DNA of 64,000 bases, taken from Pseudomonadota bacterium. Its GTDB lineage: Bacteria > Pseudomonadota > Gammaproteobacteria > Burkholderiales > Rhodocyclaceae. The notes beneath the pieces were generated by a model, which saw nothing but the letters and a program-made list of their open reading frames with translations, was not told the origin of the DNA and did not search any database. Below, one piece after another: positions 14,557-21,987 of this stretch (its first letter is position 1; the number at the start of each line of letters is the position of its first letter). A program made the position numbers and the translations under genes. Location of the stretch: positions 40,561-104,560 of the forward strand of contig JAFEFC010000018.1 of the NCBI GenBank assembly GCA_018240785.1. Reading direction: 5' to 3'.

Positions 14557-15415
14557 GGGGCCTCCCGGTATCCAGAGGAAATGGCGGGCGGCCGGACACC
14601 GTGGCAAATCGGTGCTGCCATTGCGGGAACAGTTCGCCGGCGAGGCCGCGGATGGTGTCGAGCGCGGCGGGGGCGACTCTGCCCGGTGGCTGGCGGTATT
14701 CGACCCGATGCACTGGCAGGCCGCGCGTCGCGGCGCGCGGATAGGCTTCGATGGCCGGCACGTCGGTGGTCAGCACGCGGATGCCGGCGTGGTCCTGGAA
14801 CAGGTCGCGCAAGGCCTGTTGGATCAGCCGGGCGTTCGCCGACACCGGGTGGACCCTGTTGATGAGCAGATGCAGCGGCGGCGGCTCAATGCCCAGGTGC
14901 CGGTACGGAGCGATGTCCTCCAGCAACTGCATGGTGCCGCGCCGCAGTTCGCGGGCGGCGAGGATTTCCGGGGTCACGGGTGACAGCGCGAGATCGGAAG
15001 CGAGCACCGCCATCTCCAGCGTCACCGAACGCGCGCCCTGGGTGTCGATCAGCACCAGGTCGTAGAGAGGAGCCAGCATGGGCAGCAGGTGCCGCAGCCG
15101 CAGGCGCCCATCCGGCGCGTGCAGCAACAAGGTGCTCAGCTCGCCCCGGTGGTCGTTGGACAGCACCAGGTCCAGACCCGTAATGATCGTGCGGGACACG
15201 AGCTGGCCGAGGTCGCGCTCGTTGAAGGCCAGCAGCTCATAGATGCCACCAGGCGCACGGTGTCCCAGTTCGTAGTAGGACGACAAGGTGGGCTGCACGT
15301 CGAGATCGAGCAGCAGCACGCGCAGCCCCGCGTCGGCGACGAGCCCGCCCAGGTTCGCGGCAGTGGTGGTCTTGCCGACGCCACCTTTCGTTGAAATGAT
15401 GGATACAACCTGCAT
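14540..15415 (-). CDS. parA: ParA-family partition ATPase, 291 aa
   Basis: Deviant Walker A motif [19 protein letters not shown] at residues 7-25, Walker A' DLDVQPTLSSYYELG near 38, and Walker B LVLIDTQGARS near 120 mark a MinD/ParA ATPase. No N-terminal DNA-binding domain is present, so it is a short-form ParA. The start is ATG 15415. It is followed by the overlapping HicA-fold gene and parB, and preceded by the AlpA-type gene 42 nt upstream. Together they are expected to segregate or stabilise the element. Confidence 0.95.
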   Translation of the reverse strand: MQVVSIISTKGGVGKTTTAANLGGLVADAGLRVLLLDLDVQPTLSSYYELGHRAPGGIYELLAFNERDLGQLVSRTIITGLDLVLSNDHRGELSTLLLHAPDGRLRLRHLLPMLAPLYDLVLIDTQGARSVTLEMAVLASDLALSPVTPEILAARELRRGTMQLLEDIAPYRHLGIEPPPLHLLINRVHPVSANARLIQQALRDLFQDHAGIRVLTTDVPAIEAYPRAATRGLPVHRVEYRQPPGRVAPAALDTIRGLAGELFPQWQHRFATVSGRPPFPLDTGRPHGERT

Positions 15416-15457
15416 GGCGTTCTCCGTGTGAGGATGGAAGGTCCGCGGGAGAATGGG

Positions 15458-15670
15458 TCAGGCCCGGTTGTTGACGCGCTCGGCGATCCACTGATCGATT
15501 TCGATGGAATCCCAGCCGACGGCGCGCACACCCAGGCGCAGCGCCTTGGGGAACTTGCCCGCGCGCATCAGGTTGTAGAGGTGGGCGCGCTTGAAGCCGG
15601 ACTTCGATTCGACTTCTTCCAAGCGCAGGATGCGGCGCTCGTTGGGCGGCAGAACAGGTGTTTGCGACAT
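15458..15670 (-). CDS. AlpA-family DNA-binding regulator, 70 aa
   Basis: Small MerR-like winged-helix protein of the AlpA phage/ICE regulator family. It contains RRILRLEEVESKSGFKRAHL, then MRAGKFPKALRLGVRAVGW and IDQWIAERVN. ATG 15670 is preferred over GTG 15679 because AGGAG is 8 nt before the ATG but only 1 nt before the GTG. It heads the alpA-parA-hicA-parB unit and probably regulates it or excision. Confidence 0.9.
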   Translation of the reverse strand: MSQTPVLPPNERRILRLEEVESKSGFKRAHLYNLMRAGKFPKALRLGVRAVGWDSIEIDQWIAERVNNRA

Positions 15671-15713
15671 GGTGGTCACTCCTGAACGCTCAGTGGCGTT
15701 TGTTGGCGTGACC

Positions 15714-15757
15714 TCTATTCAATAGACATGGCTACGGAAAGACATTGCAAATGCAAT
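15714..15757. promoter_or_regulatory. Two palindromes upstream of alpA
   Basis: TCTATTCAATAGA (15714-15726) and ATTGCAAATGCAAT (15744-15757) are near-perfect inverted repeats in the 118-bp gap between the AlpA-type gene and the gene ending at 15789. They are much richer in A/T than their surroundings. Either could be an operator for the alpA-parA-parB operon. Confidence 0.5.
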
Positions 15758-15788
15758 CTCCGCGACTGCACATACAAGCTGGCAATCC

Positions 15789-16535
15789 TCAGAGGGTGGC
15801 GCTATGCAGCCGGCGTCTGGCCGTGGCGAACTTGCCGTTCAACGTCCGCTCGGCGATCCCCATGACGCCGTGGTGATGGGCGACCAATGCGCTTACGACA
15901 GCCTCTTGCGTTTTGAAGCTGGAGTACGGTGTGCCCGAGGGCGATTGGCCGAGCATCAGCTCCAATATGCCGCCGATGATGTTCAGGTAGGTGGCTTCGG
16001 CCCGATCACTGATTGGGTACTGCGCGCAGGCCGGGATGATTTTGGACTGTTTGAGCAGTGCGTCGTGCTTGTCTTGCAGCTCGCGGAGTTGGCGCTTGGA
16101 CTGCTCCAGGGCAGATTTGAGGGCCAAGCGCTCGACCAGCATGGCCTGCCCGGTTTCCAGAGAGATGGAGGGATGGGCGATGCGCTCGCTGCGCGAGAAG
16201 AGAAAGCCGGGGCGCTGTTCGGGGTAGTGCTGGCGCATCCAACGCTTCAGATCGACGTGACGGACAGTGAGATCAGGGGAGTCGATCAGCGCGGTGTCGT
16301 GCGTCGTGATGCCGTTCCTCCCGAAAGGAAGTTCCGCATTGAGGATGCCATCGTAGATGCGTTCGGTATACAGCCTCAGCTCACCCCAACGTGGGCAATC
16401 CAACGACTGTGGCAGGTTCCTTGACGACGAGACCGAAGTGAGGATGACATGCTCAAACCGCAGAAGCCCAGCCCACCGGAGGGAGGCTTCGATCGGACGA
16501 TAGAACACCTTCGATGCTGGTGCATTGTGGTTCAT
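15789..16535 (-). CDS. Hypothetical ICE protein with coiled coil, 248 aa
   Basis: The start at 16535 (MNHNAPASKVFYRPIEASLR) has AAGGAG 9-14 nt upstream. The N-terminal two thirds contain GRNGITTHDTALIDSPDLTVRHVDLKRWMRQHYPEQRPGFLF-type sequence (THDTALI, FLFSRSERIAHPSI). A predicted coiled coil (ALKSALEQSKRQLRELQDKHDALLKQ) lies near residue 150, followed by a helical C-terminus. Similar proteins commonly accompany alpA/parA at the right end of these ICEs. Function unknown. Confidence 0.75.
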   Translation of the reverse strand: MNHNAPASKVFYRPIEASLRWAGLLRFEHVILTSVSSSRNLPQSLDCPRWGELRLYTERIYDGILNAELPFGRNGITTHDTALIDSPDLTVRHVDLKRWMRQHYPEQRPGFLFSRSERIAHPSISLETGQAMLVERLALKSALEQSKRQLRELQDKHDALLKQSKIIPACAQYPISDRAEATYLNIIGGILELMLGQSPSGTPYSSFKTQEAVVSALVAHHHGVMGIAERTLNGKFATARRRLHSATL

Positions 16536-16613
16536 GCTCCCATCTCCTTCCAGGAGAACTACATGGCCGACTCCTTTGGCGCCAACCTCATGGCCGGGCA
16601 GTTGTCTGTGGAT

Positions 16614-16637
16614 GAAGCGAGTCCCGAGTCTCGCTTC
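16614..16637 (-). promoter_or_regulatory. Leader stem-loop
   Basis: GAAGCGAG (16614-16621) and CTCGCTTC (16630-16637) form a perfect 8-bp stem, 79-102 nt upstream of the ATG at 16535. Confidence 0.5.
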
Positions 16638-17028
16638 TTCATGAGCCCTGAGCACTTTTCAGTAGCTCAAGTCAGTGGTAGCCGCCATGTGCTCAATGTG
16701 TAAGAATCCGTGAGTGGTAGGTTGATCGGTCCTGTCGCTGATCAACACGAAGAATGGCGCTCACACTGGCAGCGTCATGCGTTACCGCAATCTCATCAAG
16801 AGCAATTTGTCATGGTGTGATACCCCTGCGGTTTCACAGGGCGCAATAGGCGCGCAGTGGCTTCTAGATGCCAAGGCAGGCGTACTGATCCCGAGCCTGT
16901 CATGCGTTCCCAGGTATCCTGATATACCGATAAAGAATCGCGCATCCAGTCCCAGTGACAAGCGTATGGGTTCTTCCCGCGCAACTTGCGCAGACGGGTA
17001 TGGGTGGTCGCTTCTGCAGCGAGCCGGT
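16638..17028. other. 391-bp stretch without a supported gene
   Basis: No open frame here has both a ribosome site and plausible protein sequence. The only structure noted is a GTTGATC/GATCAAC inverted repeat near 16720-16745. It probably contains degenerate sequence belonging to the IS66 remnant to the right. Confidence 0.5.
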
Positions 17029-17324
17029 GTGCCGAACAGCTCAGGCACGGCGAGAGCCATGCAGTCCAACCTTGGTCGCCGGGAGGCGCTAACGACGACA
17101 GGCGTCTGCCGCCAGACAACAACCGCGTCGAGAGGCAAATTCGTCCAGTGGCACTTCAAAGGGCGAACCAGTTGTTCGTCGGTAGCTTGCGTGCCGGTCA
17201 GCGCGCTGTTTCGGTGATGAGCCTGGTGCGCTCGGCTCGGCCCAACGGGCATGACCTCTATGCGGACTTGCGTGACGTGCTCGAATGCCTTTCGACGCAG
17301 CTAGCCAAGCATATGGAAAGGTGA
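17029..17324 (+). pseudogene. IS66-family transposase, C-terminal remnant with frameshift
   Basis: One frame reads VPNSSGTARAMQSNLGRREALT, the equivalent of the IS66 segment before the last catalytic block. Near 17085 the match shifts frame to DDRRLPPDNNRVERQIRP followed by QLFVGSLRAGQRAVSVMSLVRSARPNGHD. These are hallmark IS66 TnpC C-terminal motifs. The N-terminal two thirds, the accessory genes and inverted repeats are missing, so the element is dead. It lies 200 bp inside the ICE right end. Confidence 0.85.
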
Positions 17325-17429
17325 TCATTGGTGAGTTCGAGACCACCGTAGCCGGCGATGAACGAGGTGTGGGGACGATGCGCTGAGGAGGTGTCCTTGG
17401 ACCTTACTGGAAGTTTCTGGACGAACTTG

Positions 17430-17458
17430 TTGCCGAGGGTGAAAAATGAGGCTACAAT
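17430..17458 (+). promoter_or_regulatory. Outward-facing sigma-70 promoter at the ICE end
   Basis: TTGCCG (17430-17435), a 17-bp spacer and TACAAT (17453-17458) make a good promoter that fires rightwards across the attachment site 70 bp away. ICEclc has a comparable promoter, Pcirc, which drives the integrase gene only when the element is circular. The sequence fits that role; activity is not shown. Confidence 0.65.
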
Positions 17459-17526
17459 TAAGGTCTTCGCTAGTCAAGCCAGCGAAGAAAGTGATTGGGA
17501 AACAACGGCTTACGGTCTTAGTAAAC

Positions 17527-17544
17527 GTCTCGTTTCCCGCTCCA
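17527..17544 (+). other. ICE attachment site (attR), 18-bp tRNA-Gly 3' end
   Basis: GTCTCGTTTCCCGCTCCA equals the known ICEclc-type core. The two intact tRNA-Gly genes at 17847 and 17973 end in the same sequence except for A instead of T at position 2. The remainder of a tRNA-Gly is missing here, as expected where integration restored the complete gene at the far end of the element. Confidence 0.9.
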
Positions 17545-17617
17545 CTGTCTTCCGGGGCGAGCGTCAGGCTCGTTCCATCGGCAAGCCGGATTCACCGGCT
17601 GCCGGCAAGCAGTTCAT

Positions 17618-17691
17618 GGCGCGATGGCAGAGTGGTTATGCAGCGGCCTGCAAAGCCGTGTACCCCGGTTCGATTCCGAGTCGCGCCTCCA
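17618..17691 (+). tRNA. tRNA-Cys (GCA)
   Basis: 74 nt. Acceptor GGCGCGA pairs TCGCGCC, discriminator U73, encoded CCA, anticodon GCA in the CCTGCAAAG loop, T-loop GGTTCGATTCC. It lies 74 bp right of attR, so it was downstream of the tRNA-Gly used for integration. Confidence 0.97.
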
Positions 17692-17701
17692 GCATAAAAG
17701 G

Positions 17702-17733
17702 ATAAAGCCCGCTGCGAGCGGGCTTTATCTTTT
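17702..17733 (+). terminator. Rho-independent terminator after tRNA-Cys
   Basis: ATAAAGCCCGCT (17702-17713) pairs with AGCGGGCTTTAT (17717-17728) around GCG, followed by CTTTTT. Confidence 0.9.
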
Positions 17734-17802
17734 TCTGGTTTTCCCCGCGGGGAGGCGTAGCGTGCGGTTCGTGGCGGTTTGCCGCTTTTCGAGGTGAAAT
17801 CG

Positions 17803-17830
17803 TTGACAGCGTAACGAGATCGGCTAAAAT
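17803..17830 (+). promoter_or_regulatory. Sigma-70 promoter of the tRNA-Gly pair
   Basis: TTGACA (17803-17808), 16-bp spacer, TAAAAT (17825-17830), 17 bp before the first tRNA-Gly. Confidence 0.85.
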
Positions 17831-17846
17831 GCCGGCTCTTTCCCGA

Positions 17847-17922
17847 GCGGGAATAGCTCAGTTGGTAGAGCGCAACCTTGCCAAGGTTGAGGTCGCGAGT
17901 TCGAGACTCGTTTCCCGCTCCA
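17847..17922 (+). tRNA. tRNA-Gly (GCC), copy 1
   Basis: 76 nt with GCGGGAA acceptor arm, D-loop AGCTCAGTTGGTAGAGC, anticodon GCC in CCTTGCCAAGG and an encoded CCA. Identical to the copy at 17973. Confidence 0.97.
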
Positions 17923-17972
17923 AGGTTTTCGTGCAGGATGAGCCTGGTATTTCATCCGGCCAGCGGTACAAC

Positions 17973-18048
17973 GCGGGAATAGCTCAGTTGGTAGAGCGCA
18001 ACCTTGCCAAGGTTGAGGTCGCGAGTTCGAGACTCGTTTCCCGCTCCA
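17973..18048 (+). tRNA. tRNA-Gly (GCC), copy 2
   Basis: 76 nt, identical to copy 1 and 50 bp downstream of it; both are probably processed from one transcript that ends at the hairpin 18055-18089. Confidence 0.97.
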
Positions 18049-18054
18049 GCATCC

Positions 18055-18097
18055 GAAGCCGGATGAGTGCAAAGCGCTCATCCGGCTTCGTGCTTTT
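18055..18097 (+). terminator. Rho-independent terminator after tRNA-Gly
   Basis: GAAGCCGGATGAG (18055-18067) pairs perfectly with CTCATCCGGCTTC (18077-18089) and is followed by GTGCTTTT. Confidence 0.85.
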
Positions 18098-18109
18098 GGG
18101 GTCAAGCCC

Positions 18110-19288
18110 ATGCAGGTCCAGCTCCCGATCGCGCCGCGCGATGCCGTCCTGCCGGATTACGGCGCCGATGGCTTGTACGGGTTTGCGCGCGGCCTACGCG
18201 ACTGGCTTCGCGAGCCCGGTGCGGCCTGGCCGCAGGCAGGCATCGGCATAGGGGAGCGAACGGTCGTCGTGCTGCTCATCATCGACGGCCTGGGCGATGG
18301 ATTCCTGGCGCGGCATGGCAGCGGCTCCACGCTGCTCGCGCACCGCGTTCGCCCCATGAGCTCCGTCTTCCCCAGCACCACCGCCAGCGCCGTCACCCTG
18401 CTGCACACCGGCCTGTCGCCGGCCGAGCACGGTCTCAACGGCTGGTTCATCCACGACCGGCGCTTCGGTGGGGTGATCGCGCCCCTACCGCTGCTGCAGC
18501 GTGGCAATGGGCCGGTCGATGCTTTTCGGCTGACTTCTCGCCTGTTTCCCTACGACTCGATGTTCCGCGGCGCGCAAAGGCCCGTCACCGTGCTGTCGCC
18601 TGCCGACCTCGCCCTGTCGCGCTTTTCCCGGCACCACTCGCGCGGCGCGCGCATCCTGCCCTACAAGGGGCTGGATGAGCTGGGACCGGCGATCCTGCAG
18701 GCAGCGGCGGCGTTGCAGGATGTCGGCGGGCTGGTGCATGCGTATTACCCGGTGTTCGACGCCATCAGCCACGCTTACGGTGCCCATTCCTCACAGGCGC
18801 TGTCGGTCTTCGCCCGCATCGATACCCTGTTCGGCGCGCTGAGCGCGGCCCTGCGCGACAGCGGCGCGGTGTTGCTGGCCACTGCCGACCACGGCTTCAT
18901 CGATGCGCCGCCCGAGAAGGTCGTGCCGATCGAACCCGCCTCGGACGTCGCGCGGATGCTCGCGGCGCCCCTGTTCGGCGAGCGGCGGGCGGCCTTCTGC
19001 GCGCTCAGGGAAGGGGCGGAGGGCGAATTCGACGCCTGGGCGGCGACAGAACTGCAAGGCAAGGCCGTGGCGCTGCCGGGCAAGGCGGTGCTCGAGTCGG
19101 GGCTGCTGGGGCCGGGCAAGCCCAACAGGCGCCTGCGCGAGCGGGTGGGCGATCGGGTGCTGCTGATGGAGCGCGGCTGGACGCTGGTCGATACGGTGGA
19201 AGGCGAGAAGCCGCACGCGATGGTTGGCGTGCATGGCGGGCTCAGCGCGGACGAGATGTGGGTGCCGCTGATCCGCTCCGCGCCTTGA
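18110..19288 (+). CDS. Alkaline phosphatase-superfamily nucleotide pyrophosphatase/phosphodiesterase, 392 aa
   Basis: Metal-dependent phosphodiesterase-type hydrolase. Residues 52-62 VVVLLIIDGLGD supply the first metal ligand (IDG). The nucleophile region is SSVFPSTTASAVTLLHTGLSPAEHG with threonine in the expected place. The later ligands fall in YYPVFDAISHAYG and LLATADHGFID, and the final histidine in AMVGVHGGLSADEMWVPLI. The substrate cannot be told. It starts 20 nt after the tRNA terminator, and there is no signal peptide, so it appears to be cytoplasmic. Confidence 0.85.
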   Translation: MQVQLPIAPRDAVLPDYGADGLYGFARGLRDWLREPGAAWPQAGIGIGERTVVVLLIIDGLGDGFLARHGSGSTLLAHRVRPMSSVFPSTTASAVTLLHTGLSPAEHGLNGWFIHDRRFGGVIAPLPLLQRGNGPVDAFRLTSRLFPYDSMFRGAQRPVTVLSPADLALSRFSRHHSRGARILPYKGLDELGPAILQAAAALQDVGGLVHAYYPVFDAISHAYGAHSSQALSVFARIDTLFGALSAALRDSGAVLLATADHGFIDAPPEKVVPIEPASDVARMLAAPLFGERRAAFCALREGAEGEFDAWAATELQGKAVALPGKAVLESGLLGPGKPNRRLRERVGDRVLLMERGWTLVDTVEGEKPHAMVGVHGGLSADEMWVPLIRSAP

Positions 19289-19340
19289 ACCGGGTGCCGC
19301 GTGCGGACGTCGCCGCTGCCGCATGCACGGCACGCTGCGG

Positions 19341-19814
19341 TCAGTGCAGGTCGTCCTCCATCGGCGGCACGGGCATCAGCATGATGCCTTCCTCGAGGAG
19401 TTCCTCCACCTCTTCGCGCGAGGCGGCGCCGCGGATGTTTCGCGCTTCGATTTCACCTTGATGCATCTTGCGCGCCTCTTCCGGCAGGCGCGCACCGACG
19501 TCCTCCGCCTCGCGCGCCAGCTTGCGCAGCATGGACAGCACGGCGGCAGCTGCTTCCAGTGTCACCGGCGGTGAGGGTTGTGGTGGCGCCGCCGGCATCG
19601 TGCGGCTCGCGGGCGGGATTGCGGATGGCGCGGCATGCGGAGCCGCATGGCGCGTCTGGACGTAGGGGGCGCTGGGCAGACGGCGCACCGCGTGCGAGGC
19701 GCAAGCCGGACATTCGACGAGCCCGCGCGCAAGCTGATTCTCGAAGGCCTCGGCAGAGCCGAACCAGCCTTCGAAACGGTGTTCCTTGTCGCAGCAGAGG
19801 TCGAGGACGATCAC
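19341..19814 (-). CDS. DUF1178 family protein, 157 aa
   Basis: It begins MIVLDLCCDKEHRFEGWFGSAEAFENQ with a CPAC knuckle near residue 35, which is the DUF1178 signature. The C-terminal half carries AREAEDVGARLPEEARKMHQ and ARNIRGAASREEVEELLEEGI, typical of the family. The cysteines suggest a small zinc-binding domain. The role is unknown. The middle is a proline/alanine-rich linker. It converges on the gene at 18110-19288. Confidence 0.9.
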   Translation of the reverse strand: MIVLDLCCDKEHRFEGWFGSAEAFENQLARGLVECPACASHAVRRLPSAPYVQTRHAAPHAAPSAIPPASRTMPAAPPQPSPPVTLEAAAAVLSMLRKLAREAEDVGARLPEEARKMHQGEIEARNIRGAASREEVEELLEEGIMLMPVPPMEDDLH

Positions 19815-19901
19815 GGATCAATTGGCGCCGGTGAAGTACGAACTAGGGACGGGACGAAACGCCATGGTGGGCGTCACCGGGTCGACCGCCGCGATTCGAG
19901 A

Positions 19902-19986
19902 TGGTGCCCGGAACGGGGGTCGAACCCGTACAGCCGAAGCCGAGGGATTTTAAGTCCCTTGTGTCTACCAATTTCACCATCCGGGC
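19902..19986 (-). tRNA. tRNA-Leu (UAA)
   Basis: 85 nt on the minus strand. Acceptor GCCCGGA pairs TCCGGGC, a long variable arm is present, the anticodon is TAA in GACTTAAAATCC and CCA is encoded (TGGT at 19902-19905). It lies downstream of minE on the same strand, 10 nt past its stop. Confidence 0.96.
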
Positions 19987-19996
19987 GGTTTCCGTG

Positions 19997-20257
19997 TCAG
20001 CGTGGCTGCTCCGGCAGCACGATGTTGACTTCGAGCACCTCGTAGTTGTCCTGCTTCTCGAGCTGGACCTTGATGTCGTCCGGGTTCACCGCGACGTATT
20101 TCGAGATCACTTCGATCAGCTCGCGCTGCAGCGCGGGCAGGAAGTCTGCCGCCGGGCTGTTGCTGGCGCGCTCGTGCGCGATCAGCAGCGACAGGCGGTT
20201 CTTTGCGATCTCTGCCGTCTTCTTCTTTTCGCCGAAGAGGCGGGCGAGGAAGGACAT
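19997..20257 (-). CDS. minE: Cell division topological specificity factor MinE, 86 aa
   Basis: It stimulates MinD ATPase and drives pole-to-pole Min oscillation. The membrane-targeting and anti-MinCD region is [22 protein letters not shown]. The dimer domain follows ([36 protein letters not shown]). The length is normal. It starts 1 nt after the minD stop and is the last gene of minCDE. Confidence 0.97.
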   Translation of the reverse strand: MSFLARLFGEKKKTAEIAKNRLSLLIAHERASNSPAADFLPALQRELIEVISKYVAVNPDDIKVQLEKQDNYEVLEVNIVLPEQPR

Positions 20258-20258
20258 G

Positions 20259-21071
20259 TCACTTGCCTCCGAAAAGGCGCTTGATCAGGCCGGGCTTTTC
20301 GTAGCTGACGAAGCGGAGGGGGCGCTCCTCGCCGAGGAAGCGGGCGACGATGTCCGCGTAGGCCTCTGCGACGTCCGTGCCCTTGAGGTGAATCGCCGGC
20401 ATGCCCTGGTTGGAGGCGTGCAGCACCGATTCCGATTCGGGAATCACGCCCAGCAGCGGCACGCGCAGCAGCTCCTGCACGTCCTTGTAGGACAGCATCT
20501 CGCCGTCCTCGACGCGCTTGGGCGAGTAGCGGGTGACGAGCAGATGCTCCTTGACCGCCTCGTTGCCTTCGCGGGCGCGCTTGGACTTCGACTGCAGGAT
20601 GCCCAGGATACGGTCGGAGTCGCGCACCGAGGACACTTCAGGGTTGGTGGTGATGATTGCCTCGTCGGCGAAGGTCAGGGCCATCACCGCGCCGCGCTCG
20701 ATGCCGGCGGGCGAGTCGCACACCACGTAGTCGAACGCCATGTGCTCGAGTTCCTTCAGCACCGCCTCGACGCCTTCCTCGGTCAGGGCATCCTTGTCGC
20801 GCGTCTGCGAGGCGGGGAGCACGAACAGGTTCTCGCAGTGCTTGTCCTTGATCAGTGCCTGGTTCAGGCGCGCTTCGCCATTGATGACGTTGACCAGGTC
20901 ATACACCACGCGGCGCTCGCAACCCATGATGAGATCGAGGTTGCGCAGGCCGACATCGAAGTCGATGACGGCCGTCTTGAACCCCCGCAGGGCGAGCCCC
21001 GAGGCAAACGCCGCGCTCGTGGTGGTTTTGCCTACGCCGCCCTTGCCGGACGTTACGACGATGACTCTCAC
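20259..21071 (-). CDS. minD: Septum-site determining ATPase MinD, 270 aa
   Basis: Membrane-cycling ATPase that recruits MinC. Deviant Walker A is [19 protein letters not shown] at residues 7-25 and Walker B is [13 protein letters not shown]. The C-terminal amphipathic helix ([14 protein letters not shown]) is the membrane-targeting sequence. The protein has the normal length and is the middle gene of minCDE, 31 nt after minC. Confidence 0.98.
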   Translation of the reverse strand: MRVIVVTSGKGGVGKTTTSAAFASGLALRGFKTAVIDFDVGLRNLDLIMGCERRVVYDLVNVINGEARLNQALIKDKHCENLFVLPASQTRDKDALTEEGVEAVLKELEHMAFDYVVCDSPAGIERGAVMALTFADEAIITTNPEVSSVRDSDRILGILQSKSKRAREGNEAVKEHLLVTRYSPKRVEDGEMLSYKDVQELLRVPLLGVIPESESVLHASNQGMPAIHLKGTDVAEAYADIVARFLGEERPLRFVSYEKPGLIKRLFGGK

Positions 21072-21102
21072 GGTTTCCCCCTGAAGAATTTGTTTTGCTG
21101 TC

Positions 21103-21879
21103 TCAGTCGAGCTGCAGCGGTTCGATGGTGAGCGTATGTTCGGTGCCGGTCAGCCGCACCTGGGCGGGTTTGCCGGCGAAGGCGGCGGGAATGCCGCCTT
21201 CGAAAGTGCGATAGACGCCGGCGATCGAGACCAGCTCCGGGCCGAAGTTGGTGGCGAGGATGCGTGCGCCGTGATCGCCCTGGGCGCCGGCAATGGCGCG
21301 GCCGCGCAGCGGCCCGTAACAGTGGATGCTGCCGTCGGCGATGATCTCGGCACCCGGGCTGACGCTGCCGATGACGACGAGGTCTGCGCCGCGGGCGTAG
21401 AACTGCTGGCCGGAGCGCAGGTTGCGGTCCAGGTACATGGTTGCGGCCGCAGCGGGTGCAACGGGCGGCACAGCCGCAGGCGCCGTCGCAGGCGCGGCGG
21501 CCTGCGGCTGGGGCGGCGCCGGCGCGCGGGCAGGCTCGGCGGGGCGGTCACGCAGGATCGCGCTGTCCACCACGGCCAGGCCGGCGCGCTGCGCGTCGGC
21601 GGCGAGCACGTCTGGCAGGCTGCACACGCCGATCGGCTGCAGGCGGTAGCGGCGCATCAGCGACTGCAGGCCGGGCCAGTCGATGCGCTCGGGCCATTGC
21701 GCGACGGCGGAGAAATCCAGGATCAGCGATTCGCCGTTGAAGAAGTCCGGCATGCCGCCAAGCATCTTGTGCATGTCGTCGGCGAGGGCGGCCGGTTCGA
21801 CTGCCTGGACCAGCGCAAGCGTGGCGCCGAGCGTCGTGTTGCGGAACTCGATCTGACGGGCGGGCGCGGGTGCGGACAT
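21103..21879 (-). CDS. minC: Septum-site determining protein MinC, 258 aa
   Basis: FtsZ polymerisation inhibitor. The N-terminal domain (IEFRNTTLGATLALVQ...) is joined by a proline/alanine-rich linker (~115-150) to the beta-helical C-terminal domain (LRSGQQFYARGADLVVIGSVSPGAEIIADGSIHCYGPLRGRAIAG). ATG 21879 (MSAPAPARQIEFRN) is chosen although a TTG at 21903 is possible; neither has a strong ribosome site. It is the first gene of minCDE. Confidence 0.96.
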   Translation of the reverse strand: MSAPAPARQIEFRNTTLGATLALVQAVEPAALADDMHKMLGGMPDFFNGESLILDFSAVAQWPERIDWPGLQSLMRRYRLQPIGVCSLPDVLAADAQRAGLAVVDSAILRDRPAEPARAPAPPQPQAAAPATAPAAVPPVAPAAAATMYLDRNLRSGQQFYARGADLVVIGSVSPGAEIIADGSIHCYGPLRGRAIAGAQGDHGARILATNFGPELVSIAGVYRTFEGGIPAAFAGKPAQVRLTGTEHTLTIEPLQLD

Positions 21880-21987
21880 GGGCGGAACGGTCTTCAAAAT
21901 CAAGGGAGTGTACTGACGAGGGGGCGCCGGGGCAAGCAGCGCGAATATCGCCCTGGAGCGCTCGCTGCTGGCGGGTGTGGGCCCCGA

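Larger units (their letters stand above)
1..17544. mobile_element. Right end of a clc/PFGI-1-type integrative and conjugative element
   Basis: The block carries the replication/partition module typical of ICEclc- and PFGI-1-like elements in the usual order: AlpA, ParA, HicA-fold, ParB, DUF2857, STY4528-type, PFL_4669-type, DUF3158, SSB, TopB. It ends at 17527-17544 with an 18-bp copy of a tRNA-Gly 3' end, the known target of clc-type elements. Two intact tRNA-Gly genes lie just beyond. The integrase, conjugation genes and left end lie outside the window. All recognisable genes read leftwards. Family assignment comes from gene content and the attachment sequence; the left boundary is not seen. 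Confidence 0.9.

Noticed and set aside
17846-18048. Protein-coding reading of the tRNA-Gly region
   Set aside because: Both 76-nt segments fold as tRNA-Gly with a GCC anticodon and CCA; open frames there are incidental.
17618-18048. CRISPR-like repeat from the duplicated sequence near 17.8-18.0 kb
   Set aside because: Only two repeat units exist and they are tRNA-Gly genes.
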